A stretch of 64,000 nt of DNA from Roseibacillus ishigakijimensis (GTDB taxonomy: Bacteria > Verrucomicrobiota > Verrucomicrobiia > Verrucomicrobiales > Akkermansiaceae). This document shows positions 1 to 8,149 of this stretch, in pieces; the stretch's first letter is position 1, and every line of letters starts with the position of its first letter. Where the stretch lies: the NCBI RefSeq assembly GCF_016595415.1, contig NZ_JAENIO010000008.1, positions 1 to 64,000 on the forward strand, given 5' to 3'. The position numbers and the translations under genes are program-made. The notes below the pieces were generated by a model that was given only the letters and a program-made list of their open reading frames with translations, did no database searches and had not been told where the DNA came from.

Positions 1-246
1 AGCGTGCGCTTGGGACTGCACAACGAGCAGGGAGACCTCCAGTCGACAGGCAATGTCACTGTTCCTACCAACCACGAGGTGCCGAGGGTCGGTTCTCTGG
101 TCGAGGTGCGCTACCTCTACGCCTTCCCGGATAGCCAAGTGATCTATCAGCCGGTCTATCTAGGAGAACGGACGGATATTGCCGTCTCTGACTGCCGGAC
201 TAACCAACTGAAGTTCAGACCTCCGAACATTCAAACGCCTCGGTAA
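1..246 (+). CDS. C-terminal end of a probable ATP-dependent DNA ligase (cut by the window edge)
   Basis: The frame is open at the left edge and ends with TAA, so only the last 81 residues are present. They match the pattern of the C-terminal OB-fold of small ATP-dependent DNA ligases found in phages and mobile elements: a segment reading VGSLVEVRYLYAF, then YQPVYLGERTDI and a final C-R-x-x-Q-L-K-F. The domain would clamp nicked duplex DNA during sealing; the catalytic nucleotidyltransferase domain lies outside the window. It sits on the mobile-element side of the tRNA-like attachment scar at 1677, 135 bp from the end of the integrase gene, so it is probably cargo of that element. An internal GTG at position 4 is not taken as a start. 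The ligase call rests on remembered family resemblance only. Confidence 0.55.
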   Translation, partial: SVRLGLHNEQGDLQSTGNVTVPTNHEVPRVGSLVEVRYLYAFPDSQVIYQPVYLGERTDIAVSDCRTNQLKFRPPNIQTPR

Positions 247-381
247 AGAAGGAACTATTCAGAAAAGCCCATAGTCTGCTTATCTCTGTGAGAAACAGGG
301 GTAAGCGGACAAGGTTTTTTTTAGCTGTGAAGAGGAGGGAAGCATCGAGAGCTTCCCCTGAAACCCGGTTTCGTGTCGCTT

Positions 382-1539
382 TTAGTCGAGTAGTGAGGGC
401 AGGGACGCAGAGGCTTTCTCCATAGCTTCGTCTCCAAGACGGACGTAGACCCGGTGAACGTCCACAGAGTCGTGTCCAACCCATTCCTGAACTATGGCCG
501 CCGGGATACCCTGAGCATGGAGAAATGAGACTGCTGTAACGCGGAGACTGTGGAATGAGAGTTTGGAGGCCTGTCTGATGTGATCACGACCGCTCTTGGT
601 GGCGCGGTGGCTGACCTTCTCTCGCAGTCCACAGTCAGCAAGAAGCGAGCTGAATTGGTTTGAGAGGGTTGAAGAACCGTGTTTCTCGTAGATGGCTCCT
701 AGGGTGGGATGAACAAATTCAGGGTGTGATCCCTGCTGTTCACGGATATTCGCCATGAGGTCAGGCGAGATCTTAATTCTCACTGCCCGAGAAGTCTTCC
801 GAGTGCGGATACTAAGAGTGGCGCTGGCGATGTCGATACAAGGCCAGCGTAGAGTGGCAAGATCGCCGAGACGCTGTCCCGTGTAGATGCCGAAGAGAAC
901 CATGCTCTTCCATTCTCCGTCGATGTTACGCAAGAGAAGCCTCAATTCGTCTTCGGTGAACGCACGCCTTTGATCTGCGTTCTTTGTGGATGCGGCTTTG
1001 CGCGAGAGTTTTAGGTTGGAGGTTGGCTCTTCCAAACACAGCCCATCTTTTTGAGCGGCCGTGAAGAAAGCCCTTAAAGCCTTGGTTTTGTTGGTTACTG
1101 TCGACTCTGCAACCCGTTCTCTCAGGTGGTTTCTGTAGCGCGCAATGTCGGAGCTGGTGACCTCAGAGAGGTCTTGGTCGGCTTGATCAGCAAGCCAGTC
1201 AATGAAGTCAGTGAGAGATTTCTTGTAGGCTCTGTAGGTGCCTTCACTGGTTTCACCGGATTTGCGCTCTAGAAACAAACTAAGATAGCGACGCACTGTC
1301 ATCGTGGGAATCTCGTCGCCGGTGAGCCGTTGATGAAGGTCGGAAATAACCCTCTTCATTTGCTTTGCTGACCGTCGCATTTTCGAGGCGTCCTCAAATT
1401 CTTCGGCAATCCGTTGAGCTTGGCGACGATTCTTCTGTTTCGCTTCCAGTTTGGTTGACCGCTCGCAGCGGGTCCCTGTCTCATCATACCAAGCGGCAAT
1501 GAAGTATTTGGAATTTGGTTTGGTTCGGAGGAAGGCCAT
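382..1539 (-). CDS. Site-specific tyrosine recombinase (integrase)
   Basis: This 385-residue protein should catalyse excision and integration of the element to its left. The order is an N-terminal arm-binding region (about 1-75), a SAM-like core-binding domain (about 80-180) and the catalytic domain (about 190-375). The catalytic set of the family is complete: R223 in a TGQRLGDL motif, a likely K248, H330 and R333 in HSLR, H356 in WVGH and nucleophile Y365. An in-frame TAG lies 27 nt upstream of the ATG, so the start is well constrained, but no clear ribosome-binding site is visible. The gene reads away from the tRNA 3'-end fragment at 1677-1704, the usual layout at one end of a tRNA-targeted element. 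No sign of decay is seen. Confidence 0.93.
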   Translation of the reverse strand: MAFLRTKPNSKYFIAAWYDETGTRCERSTKLEAKQKNRRQAQRIAEEFEDASKMRRSAKQMKRVISDLHQRLTGDEIPTMTVRRYLSLFLERKSGETSEGTYRAYKKSLTDFIDWLADQADQDLSEVTSSDIARYRNHLRERVAESTVTNKTKALRAFFTAAQKDGLCLEEPTSNLKLSRKAASTKNADQRRAFTEDELRLLLRNIDGEWKSMVLFGIYTGQRLGDLATLRWPCIDIASATLSIRTRKTSRAVRIKISPDLMANIREQQGSHPEFVHPTLGAIYEKHGSSTLSNQFSSLLADCGLREKVSHRATKSGRDHIRQASKLSFHSLRVTAVSFLHAQGIPAAIVQEWVGHDSVDVHRVYVRLGDEAMEKASASLPSLLD

Positions 1540-1560
1540 CGGAGGGTGGAGGGGATGCAG

Positions 1561-1584
1561 GTGACACTAAAAGTGACACTAAAA
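1561..1584. repeat. Perfect 12-bp tandem direct repeat beside the integrase gene
   Basis: GTGACACTAAAA occurs twice head to tail, 21 bp upstream of the integrase start codon and about 90 bp from the attachment scar. Short direct repeats in this place are typical arm-type binding sites for the integrase or an excisionase; that role is inferred. Confidence 0.6.
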
Positions 1585-1676
1585 GAACCCATTCGAGGAT
1601 GTCCGCACAAGCCCAAATATTGCGGTAACAAGGATATGAACGCGAGTGAACTAGGGCGAACGCAACTTTCTTTTTC

Positions 1677-1704
1677 GAGGGTTCGAATCCCTCCCGGTCC
1701 GCCA
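1677..1704 (+). other. Attachment scar: duplicated 3' end of a tRNA gene (tRNA-Ser-like)
   Basis: The sequence folds as a T arm (GAGGG, loop TTCGAAT, CCCTC), followed by the 3' acceptor strand CCGGTCC, discriminator G and CCA. The matching 5' acceptor strand GGACCGG is not found in the preceding 100 bases, and no D or anticodon arm exists, so this is a fragment and not a tRNA gene. The GAGGG T stem, G73 and CCGCCA end resemble bacterial tRNA-Ser. Tyrosine integrases commonly use tRNA 3' ends as att sites, and one lies 138 bp away. The intact tRNA should sit at the other end of the element, left of the window. Confidence 0.85.
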
Positions 1705-1728
1705 CCTTTCTTTTTAAGTGACTCAAGA

Positions 1729-1739
1729 GGGGGGGGGGG
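1729..1739 (+). repeat. Poly-G tract (11 G)
   Basis: An uninterrupted run of 11 G lies 25 bp past the attachment scar and about 200 bp upstream of the Tm-1-like gene. Such runs are prone to slippage in replication and in sequencing. It is not within a supported gene. Confidence 0.9.
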
Positions 1740-1937
1740 AGGTAATGGGATTGGCAGGATTTACCTTTGTCGCTCCGAGGTGGTTTTGCGATAGATTTTC
1801 GCCCTTTTTGGCCAAGGGAAGGAGATTGCAGGTTGCGAGCGGTGGGGTGAGAGTGTTTTGGCGAAACCGGTGTGCTAGGTCGGGTGGTGGCCTGTCACAT
1901 GAGGGCCGCTTTCGCGCGAGGCACTCAGAAGAAGATC

Positions 1938-3197
1938 ATGGCGACGATTGCAGTAGTAGGCACTTTGGATTCGAAGGGAAAAGAACACGCCTTCGTGGCG
2001 GAGGAGATCCGGCGCAGCGGGCAGACCCCCTTGCTCATCGATGTGGGGACTCTGGGAGAGCCCCAAGTGCGGCCGGACCGGACTCGCGAGGAGGTTCTCC
2101 AAGGGGCTGCTGCCGCTCTCCCCAAGGCTGAAGACCGGGGGGAAAGGGTGACCGCGATGGCGCAAGCCTTGCCCATCTATTTGCAGGCCTTGGTGGAAAA
2201 GGGCGAGATCGATGGCGTGATTTCTCTCGGAGGTGGTGGCGGCACTGCCATTGCCACGGCTGGGATGCGTGCTCTTCCTATCGGGTTTCCCAAATTGATG
2301 GTGAGCACTTTGGCCAGTGGAAACACCGCTCCCTATGTGGGAACGACCGATATCGTCATGTTTCCCAGTATCGTCGATGTTGCGGGGCTGAATCAAATTT
2401 CGCGCAGGCTTTTCTCGCGGGCGGCGGGGGCGATTTGTGGGATGGCGGAAAAAAGGGTGACCGAAGCGGATGGGGGGGAGAACGACAAGCCTCTCATTGT
2501 GGCCAGCATGTTTGGGAACTCAACGGATTGTGTCGATGCTGCGCGGGCCTTTTTGGAGGAGGAAGGCTACGAGGTGCTCGTTTTTCATTCCACGGGCACC
2601 GGGGGGCGCACCATGGAGTCGCTCATCGAGAGCGGGATGGTGGCCGGGGTTCTGGATGTCACCACCACCGAGTGGGCTGACGAGCTGGTGGGGGGCATTC
2701 TTTCTGCCGGTCCCCATCGCCTGGAGGCCGCAGGGAAGGCGGGACTCCCGGCCATCGTGGTGCCGGGTTGCCTCGATATGGTCAATTTCGGTGGCCGGGA
2801 TTCGGTTCCCGCCCAGTTTGAGGGAAGGACTTTTTACCAGCACAATCCGCAGGTGACTCTGATGCGGACCTCACCTGCCGAGAGTCGCGAGCTGGGAAGG
2901 ATTCTGGCCGAAAAGGTCAATGCTTACACCGGGCCAGTGTCGGTGCTGCTTCCTCTCGGTGGTCTCAGCCTCATTGGAGTGGCGGGCCAGCCGTTTCATG
3001 ATCCTGAGGCGGATGCCGCTCTCTTTGCCTCTTTGCGTGAGCACTTGGGACCTCAGGTCGAGCTTTGCGAGGTCGAAGCTCCCCTCAATGATCCCGAGTT
3101 TGCTTCTGCCTGTGCGCGTGCCCTCTTGCGTCATCTCACCTCACGGCGCAAGGAGAGTCTGTCGGATGGTGCAGAAGAAGGGCCCGCGCTCGCCTGA
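1938..3197 (+). CDS. Tm-1-like ATP-binding domain protein (UPF0261 family)
   Basis: This 419-residue protein matches the Tm-1/UPF0261 family over its full length: an N-terminal Rossmann-like lobe opening with IAVVGTLDSKGKEH, a glycine-rich segment SLGGGGGTAIATAGM, and a C-terminal lobe with VLLPLGGLS. Plant Tm-1 members bind ATP and inhibit a viral replicase; bacterial members have been linked to sugar-acid or lactone metabolism, but the reaction here is unknown. I place the start at the ATG at 1938, behind a purine-rich AGAAGAAG, because homology begins exactly there; an open frame continues 66 nt upstream. It is the first chromosomal gene after the attachment scar and converges with the BI-1 gene, 6 bp away. 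Confidence 0.85.
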   Translation: MATIAVVGTLDSKGKEHAFVAEEIRRSGQTPLLIDVGTLGEPQVRPDRTREEVLQGAAAALPKAEDRGERVTAMAQALPIYLQALVEKGEIDGVISLGGGGGTAIATAGMRALPIGFPKLMVSTLASGNTAPYVGTTDIVMFPSIVDVAGLNQISRRLFSRAAGAICGMAEKRVTEADGGENDKPLIVASMFGNSTDCVDAARAFLEEEGYEVLVFHSTGTGGRTMESLIESGMVAGVLDVTTTEWADELVGGILSAGPHRLEAAGKAGLPAIVVPGCLDMVNFGGRDSVPAQFEGRTFYQHNPQVTLMRTSPAESRELGRILAEKVNAYTGPVSVLLPLGGLSLIGVAGQPFHDPEADAALFASLREHLGPQVELCEVEAPLNDPEFASACARALLRHLTSRRKESLSDGAEEGPALA

Positions 3198-3203
3198 GTG
3201 GGA

Positions 3204-3896
3204 TTAGTCCCGGCTCATGAAAATCTGCAGAAGGTAGAAGAAGAGCAGGGCCACGCTGGCGAAGAGTCCCAGAGAAGCAGCCACATACTGGTCCGTGCGG
3301 TAGTGGTGAATTAGGTTGGAGGTGTTGTAGAGGATGGAACCTGCGGCCAGCCCTACCATCGCGACTGCGAAGACGAGGCCGAGATTGAAGCCGAAGATCA
3401 TTCCGGCCACGATGAGGCCAATGGCGATGAAGAAGCCAATTTTGAGAATACCGCCGAGAAAGCTGAAGTCCTTGCGGGTGGTGAAGGCCACGAAGGTGAG
3501 GGCGAGGAAGAGAGCAAGGGTGGCCAGACCGGCCTGCGCGATGGCATCGGGCGCGTAGAGACTGGCGATGACCATGATGGGGAGGAAGATGAGGGCTTCC
3601 GCCACAATGAAGAGCCCCAGGCCGAGGTATTGCTTTTTGAGCGAGGTGGCCGAGTGGGCCCATTTCTCCGCCAGCCAGGAGACGCCGATAAAGGCTCCCA
3701 TTACCAGGAGCCAGTTCATGCCTTGGGTCATGAGGCCCGCGAGCTGGACCATGGCGGGGAGTTGCAAGAAGGTTGCGAGGAGGATGGCAAAGACCCCCAC
3801 CGCGCCCGCGACGTGGAAGTAGGTTTTGCGAATGAATTCAGCCCGCTGGTCGACGGGAAGAGAACTGACGGCGTAGGGATTGGCTTGATCAAACAT
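3204..3896 (-). CDS. Bax inhibitor-1/YccA family membrane protein
   Basis: A 230-residue, strongly hydrophobic protein with about seven membrane segments, starting with a short polar N-terminus that includes QRAEFIRKTYFHVAGAV, typical of the BI-1/YccA (TMBIM) family. Members are pH-sensitive calcium leak channels or, as YccA, modulators of FtsH. The conserved region DxRxxFIRKTY is present, as is the late segment YNTSNLIHHY. It is transcribed alone on the minus strand and ends head-to-head with the Tm-1-like gene. The specific role in this organism cannot be told from the sequence. Confidence 0.9.
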   Translation of the reverse strand: MFDQANPYAVSSLPVDQRAEFIRKTYFHVAGAVGVFAILLATFLQLPAMVQLAGLMTQGMNWLLVMGAFIGVSWLAEKWAHSATSLKKQYLGLGLFIVAEALIFLPIMVIASLYAPDAIAQAGLATLALFLALTFVAFTTRKDFSFLGGILKIGFFIAIGLIVAGMIFGFNLGLVFAVAMVGLAAGSILYNTSNLIHHYRTDQYVAASLGLFASVALLFFYLLQIFMSRD

Positions 3897-4013
3897 AGCT
3901 TGGGTGAACGGGGAAAGGGTAGACCGAATGTGGCGGATGGCGAGGAGAAGAGAAAATTTTTCGAAATTTCGGTCCCGCTTGAGTTGGGGGAAAAAGAGGG
4001 TAATTTTCCGCCC

Positions 4014-4763
4014 ATGAATCTATTGTCGTTTATCGATGTGTGGGCGCAAGCTCCCCAAAGTTCCGGGTTTTTTGGCATTCCCATGATGTATTGGATCATC
4101 CTCGGGGGCTCGATGCTGGCGAGCTGGCTGGTTGGGCAGCAGTTGCAGAGCAAATTCCGGCAATATTCGCAGGAGCCGACCCGCGAGTCGGGTCGAGAGA
4201 TTGCCGAGCGCATGTTGCGGGAAAATGGCATCAGCGATGTGCGTGTGATCAGCACGCCGGGCCGTCTGACCGATCATTACAATCCGGCGGATAAAACGGT
4301 GAACCTGAGCGAGGCGGTCTATCATGAGCGCAATGTTGCGGCGGCGGCGGTTTCGGCTCACGAATGCGGTCACGCTATTCAGCACGCCAAGTCCTACGCC
4401 TTTTTGACCATGCGTTCCAAAATGGTCCCGGTGGTGGGATTGGCTTCGCAATTGATGGGCCCGTTGGCCATGATTTCCATCATGGGGGCGGCCGCGATGG
4501 GGATGCCGCAGTTGATGTGGATTTTTGTGGCGGCTCTGGGAGTGACCACGCTCTTTGCTTTTGTCACCTTGCCGGTGGAGTTTGATGCCAGCAAGCGGGC
4601 CTTGGCTTGGATTGATGCCAGTGGTTCGACGAATTCGATCGGTCATCAAAAGGCCAAGGACGCGCTCTTCTGGGCGGCCATGACCTATGTGGTGGCGGCT
4701 TTGGCTTCGCTGGCGCAGTTGGTTTACCACTTGTCCATGATTCTCGGTCGACGCGAAGAGTAG
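4014..4763 (+). CDS. Membrane-bound neutral zinc metallopeptidase (YugP family)
   Basis: The 249-residue product has an N-terminal membrane helix (about 24-42), a conserved segment on sequence-position 80-105 (STPGRLTDHYNPADKTVNLS), the zinc-binding motif HECGH at 116-120, and three further hydrophobic segments. This is the layout of the YugP/Peptidase_Zn family of membrane proteases. The open frame extends 384 nt further upstream, but that part is a translation antisense to the BI-1 gene and its promoter region. The ATG at 4014 gives the family length. No partner genes adjoin; the palindrome cluster follows directly after the stop. Confidence 0.9.
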   Translation: MNLLSFIDVWAQAPQSSGFFGIPMMYWIILGGSMLASWLVGQQLQSKFRQYSQEPTRESGREIAERMLRENGISDVRVISTPGRLTDHYNPADKTVNLSEAVYHERNVAAAAVSAHECGHAIQHAKSYAFLTMRSKMVPVVGLASQLMGPLAMISIMGAAAMGMPQLMWIFVAALGVTTLFAFVTLPVEFDASKRALAWIDASGSTNSIGHQKAKDALFWAAMTYVVAALASLAQLVYHLSMILGRREE

Positions 4764-5092
4764 GTCGTGGCAGTAGGATGTAGGGAGGTCTCGCCGAGAC
4801 CTCCGCGATTGAGAACGTGGGAGCAAGCCTCTGGCTTGGCTCAGGGTGGTCGCAAGCGTCCCGCTTGGCGATGGGTGAGAGACCTCTGCGAGAGGGGAAA
4901 GGCTGTGGAAGGGGGAAAGGGTGAATTCGGCGGATGCCTCGGCGAGGCATCCCTACCGGGAGGCATCCCTACCGGTAGGTTTTTCGACCAGAAGGCTCTG
5001 GGCCAAGCGAGACGCTTGGGCTCACGGAAACCCAAACTGGAAGTTTAGGCCACCTCTAGAGGTTCAGGCCACCTCTGAAGGCTTGATCGACC
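4764..5092. repeat. Cluster of short palindromes (REP-like) between the metallopeptidase gene and nuoN
   Basis: No gene is seen. At least eight inverted repeats are packed here: 4784-4804 (10-bp arms GGAGGTCTCG, 1-nt centre), 4824-4838 (CAAGCC TCT GGCTTG), 4853-4867 (CAAGCG TCC CGCTTG), 4883-4895 (CCTCT GCG AGAGG), 4932-4952 (10-bp arms GGATGCCTCG, 1-nt centre), 4952-4979 (8-bp arms CCTACCGG, 12-nt loop), 5003-5019 (CCAAGCG AGA CGCTTGG) and 5053-5062. AGGCCACCTCT is also directly repeated at 5047 and 5066. The block around 4925-4958 is nearly identical to 23514-23547. None is followed by a T run, so they are REP-like rather than simple terminators. Confidence 0.8.
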
Positions 5093-6580
5093 TTAGCTAT
5101 TCCCCAAGAGAGCGAGAATGGGGGCGGGGTAGACGCCGAGGAAAATGATGAGCGCGGCCGCAGGGAAGACCACAGTTTTTGCCAGGAGGCTCAGGCGGAT
5201 TTCGGCCCCATCGGTGGCGGGGTTCCAGAACATGGCGCGGATGGCCTTGAAGTAGTAGTAGAATCCGGCGGCGACGCCGATGAAGCCCATCGCGATGGCC
5301 CACCAGAGTTGGCCATTGGCCACGGCGGCTTGGAAGACGTAGAGCTTGCCGAAGAAGCCCACCGTGAGCGGAAGTCCGGCAAGGGCGGCGAAGATGATGG
5401 TCAGGGCCCAGGCGAGGCCCGGCTGGCTTTTGCCGAGGCCGTGCAGGGCCTTGAGTTGCTCGCTGCCGGTGCTCTGGCTGATCGATTGCAGGGCAAAGAG
5501 CGCGGCGACGGTCATGAGAAGGTAGGTGGCGAGGTAGAAGCCCACCACCTGATAGGTAGAGAGGGCGTTGGCGCTTTCCCCCCGCCAAGCGGCAACCGCG
5601 AGGAGGAGGAAGCCGGCATTGGCGATGGAGGAGTAAGCGAGGAGACGCTTGAGATTGTTCTGCGCGATGGCGGCCAGATTGCCCACCAGCAAGGTGGCGG
5701 CGGCCAGGATGCCGAGGATGAAGATGGTCTTGTCGCGGGTGATTTCGTTGCTCAGGAAGGGCTCCAGGATACGCACCGCGACGATGAAACCCGCCGCCTT
5801 GGAACCGACCGAGAGAAAGGTGGTGGTGGGTGTGGGGGCCCCCTGGTAGACGTCGGGAATCCAGATGTGCATGGGCACGGCACCGACCTTGAAGGCAAGG
5901 GCGATGAGGATGAGGGAGAGGCCGAAGAGCAGGGCGGTGGTGTTCTGGGCCAGCCCGTTTTCCAAGAGAGCGGTGGGGCTGAGGACGAGGTTGAGGGTCT
6001 CCAGATTCATGGTGCCGGTGATTCCGTAAATCCAGGCGATGCCGTAGACGAGGAAGCCGGTGGAGAGGGCACCGAGGATGAGGTATTTCACGCCCGCTTC
6101 GAGAGAGCCGACATTGCGGCGCATGAAGGCGACGAGGACGTAGAAGGTGATGGTGGTGAGCTCCAGCGCGACGAAGGCCATGACGAGGTCTTTGGCGGAG
6201 GCCATCCACATCAGGCCTGCGCAAGCGAAGAGGGGAAGGGAGTAGAACTCGCCGGTGCCGTCCTCGGACTGGGGATTCTCGGTGAAGCGGGTCAGAACCT
6301 TGCGGTAATCAATGCCCATCAGGATGACGAGAGCAGTGATGACGAGGGCGAAGCCCTTGAAGAAAACGGCGCTATTGTCCACCGCGTAGAAGCGCTCCAG
6401 TTCGGGGCCGCTCACTTCTTTTTTGGCAAAAATTAGGAGGATGAGGGTGACTACGAGTCCGCAGAAGGAGAGCCAGCCGAGCGGGGCTTTCTTTTTCAGC
6501 GGGAAAAAGGCCTCCGCCAGCAGGACGACGAGTCCGAGCGCGACGACGATGACTTCGAGATAGGGTAAAGGAAGGGACAT
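5093..6580 (-). CDS. nuoN: NADH-quinone oxidoreductase subunit N
   Basis: NuoN is one of the three antiporter-like membrane subunits of complex I that couple quinone reduction to proton pumping. The 495-residue product is almost entirely transmembrane and carries the Proton_antipo_M pattern, including the region FVALELTTITFYVLVAF with its membrane glutamate and lysines in the later discontinuous helices. Length fits the family. It is the last gene of the nuo cluster on the minus strand, 23 bp after nuoM; no intrinsic terminator is obvious, and the palindrome cluster follows. Like the other nuo genes here, it lacks an evident Shine-Dalgarno sequence. Confidence 0.96.
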   Translation of the reverse strand: MSLPLPYLEVIVVALGLVVLLAEAFFPLKKKAPLGWLSFCGLVVTLILLIFAKKEVSGPELERFYAVDNSAVFFKGFALVITALVILMGIDYRKVLTRFTENPQSEDGTGEFYSLPLFACAGLMWMASAKDLVMAFVALELTTITFYVLVAFMRRNVGSLEAGVKYLILGALSTGFLVYGIAWIYGITGTMNLETLNLVLSPTALLENGLAQNTTALLFGLSLILIALAFKVGAVPMHIWIPDVYQGAPTPTTTFLSVGSKAAGFIVAVRILEPFLSNEITRDKTIFILGILAAATLLVGNLAAIAQNNLKRLLAYSSIANAGFLLLAVAAWRGESANALSTYQVVGFYLATYLLMTVAALFALQSISQSTGSEQLKALHGLGKSQPGLAWALTIIFAALAGLPLTVGFFGKLYVFQAAVANGQLWWAIAMGFIGVAAGFYYYFKAIRAMFWNPATDGAEIRLSLLAKTVVFPAAALIIFLGVYPAPILALLGNS

Positions 6581-6603
6581 GGCAGTGGTGGGCGGCGGAG
6601 AAA

Positions 6604-8115
6604 TTACTGGTTAACAGAGGCGGTGACAGCGGGCTTGCTGGCTTCGACGGGCGTGTTGAAAAGATTGAAGAAGAGATTGGGGTAAAGGCCAATGACGAGG
6701 AGGGCAACAGCGAGAAGGAGGGCAGGAATCTGCTCCTCGCGGCTGAGGTCACTGCGGGAGGTGGTGAGCTTGCTCTCGGGACCGTGGAAGATGTTGCGAA
6801 TGGCGCGCAGCATGTAGATGGCGGAAATGACGACGCCGAAGATGGCGATGATAGTGCCGATTTGAACTGCGCCTAAGGGCTCGCCGGGGGTCCAGTTGCG
6901 GAAGCCGGAGAGGAAAACGGCGGCTTCTCCCGCGAAGTTGGCCAGTCCGGGCAGGCCGATGGAAGCCATGCCAGCGAGGCCAAAAAGGAAGGCGAGGACG
7001 GGAGCGGACTTGGCGAGGCCGCCGAGCTCTTCCATGCGCAGACTGCCGGTCTTGCTCTCGATGCGGTCCGAGAGGGCAAAGAGGAGGGCGATGGAGACCC
7101 CGTGACCGAACATCAGAATGACGGCGGCAGGGAGGGCAATGGCGTTGGCTTCGGTGGAGCCTGCCGCGATGAGGGCTGCGATAGCGAGGAAAACGTAGCC
7201 CATGTGCATCACCGAGGAATTGGCCAGCATGTTGTCGAGGCGCTTCTGGTTGATGGTGATGAATCCGACCCAGAGGATGTTACCGAGCAAGAGGACGATG
7301 AGGGCAACCAGCCAGTGCTGCATTCCTTCCGAAACGAGGGGGTAGAGGCGGAGGAGGCCGTAGAGACCGAATTTCTTGAGCACTCCGGCATGGAGCATGG
7401 AGACCGGGGTGGGGGCGGAGGCGTAGGCGGGGGCGGCCCAGGAGTGGAAGGGAAAGAGGGAAACGAGCACGCCGAAGCCCACCAGCAGGAGGGCGGCGAT
7501 GCCAATCTGGTCCTGGGGTTCGATGGAACCCGCGAGGATATCGCTGAAGAGGAAACTTTGCGCGTTGGTGGCGGCTACCAGCCAGAGGAGACCGGCGAGG
7601 AGGATGATGGAGCCAAAGGCGAGGTAAATGGTGATTTTCCAGGCCGCAGCCTTGCGATCGCCTTTGCCGAGAAGACCAATCATGAGGAAAGTCGGGATGA
7701 GGGCGAGCTCGTGGAAGGCGTAGAAAAAGAAGAGGTCGGTGGAAAGGAAGGCCCCGACGGCCCCGAGGGAGATGAGCAGGATGGAGGAGAACCAGAGGCG
7801 TTCGCGGCCTGCCGGGCACTTGCCGGCGAGAACGGCGGCGATGGTGACCAGGGTGGAGAGCAGGAGCATCACCACCGTCATGCCATCGGCGAGCCCGAGG
7901 GAGAGGGAGATGGCGGGTTTCTCCAGCACCGGCAGGGAGAAGGCGGCCAGCTGGGGGTCGCGGGTCTGGCCCCAGATGATGGAGGCCACCAGGGCGAGAC
8001 CGAAGTTGCCGATAGCGGCGAGGAGGGCGATGCTACGGGCGGGACCTCCGGCGATGATGGCCACCAAGCCTGCGAGAGGGATGCCGAGGAGAAAGATAAG
8101 GGTCTGGTCGATCAT
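6604..8115 (-). CDS. nuoM: NADH-quinone oxidoreductase subunit M
   Basis: NuoM is an antiporter-like proton-pumping subunit of complex I. The 503-residue product is polytopic throughout and shows the family core: YAFHELALIPTFLMIG with the conserved membrane glutamate, WKITIYLAFGS, and PFHSWAAPAYASAPTPVSM followed by GVLKKFGLYGLLRL with the conserved lysine. Start ATG at 8115 gives MIDQTLIF. It lies 34 bp after nuoL and 23 bp before nuoN, with no inverted-repeat element in either gap. Confidence 0.96.
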   Translation of the reverse strand: MIDQTLIFLLGIPLAGLVAIIAGGPARSIALLAAIGNFGLALVASIIWGQTRDPQLAAFSLPVLEKPAISLSLGLADGMTVVMLLLSTLVTIAAVLAGKCPAGRERLWFSSILLISLGAVGAFLSTDLFFFYAFHELALIPTFLMIGLLGKGDRKAAAWKITIYLAFGSIILLAGLLWLVAATNAQSFLFSDILAGSIEPQDQIGIAALLLVGFGVLVSLFPFHSWAAPAYASAPTPVSMLHAGVLKKFGLYGLLRLYPLVSEGMQHWLVALIVLLLGNILWVGFITINQKRLDNMLANSSVMHMGYVFLAIAALIAAGSTEANAIALPAAVILMFGHGVSIALLFALSDRIESKTGSLRMEELGGLAKSAPVLAFLFGLAGMASIGLPGLANFAGEAAVFLSGFRNWTPGEPLGAVQIGTIIAIFGVVISAIYMLRAIRNIFHGPESKLTTSRSDLSREEQIPALLLAVALLVIGLYPNLFFNLFNTPVEASKPAVTASVNQ

Positions 8116-8149
8116 GACGGGTGCGGAAAGGTTGGAAGAAGAAAAGGGC

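Larger units (their letters stand above)
1540..1937. other. Gene-free junction between mobile element and chromosome
   Basis: These 398 bases hold no supported gene. They contain a perfect 12-bp direct repeat next to the integrase start, the tRNA 3'-end fragment that marks the attachment site, and an 11-nt poly-G tract. The last 230 bases lead to the Tm-1-like gene, and I see no convincing promoter in them. Short open frames here are translations of the tRNA remnant and of low-complexity sequence. Confidence 0.7.

Noticed and set aside
1677-1704. A tRNA gene
   Set aside because: Only the T arm, 3' acceptor strand and CCA are present; there is no 5' acceptor strand, D arm or anticodon arm.
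1484-1726. Minus-strand open frame with a DREGFEPS segment
   Set aside because: This peptide is the well-known translation of the antisense of a tRNA 3' end; the frame runs through the attachment scar and the integrase start.
3630-4013. 128-residue N-terminal extension of the zinc metallopeptidase
   Set aside because: It is antisense to the BI-1 gene and its upstream region and lacks family similarity; homology starts at the ATG at 4014.
5309-6436. Long Gly/Glu-rich frame on the plus strand
   Set aside because: It is the antisense shadow of nuoN; similar Glu/Gly/His-rich shadows at 7102-8169, 7739-9682 and 12729-13940 mirror nuoM, nuoL and nuoH.
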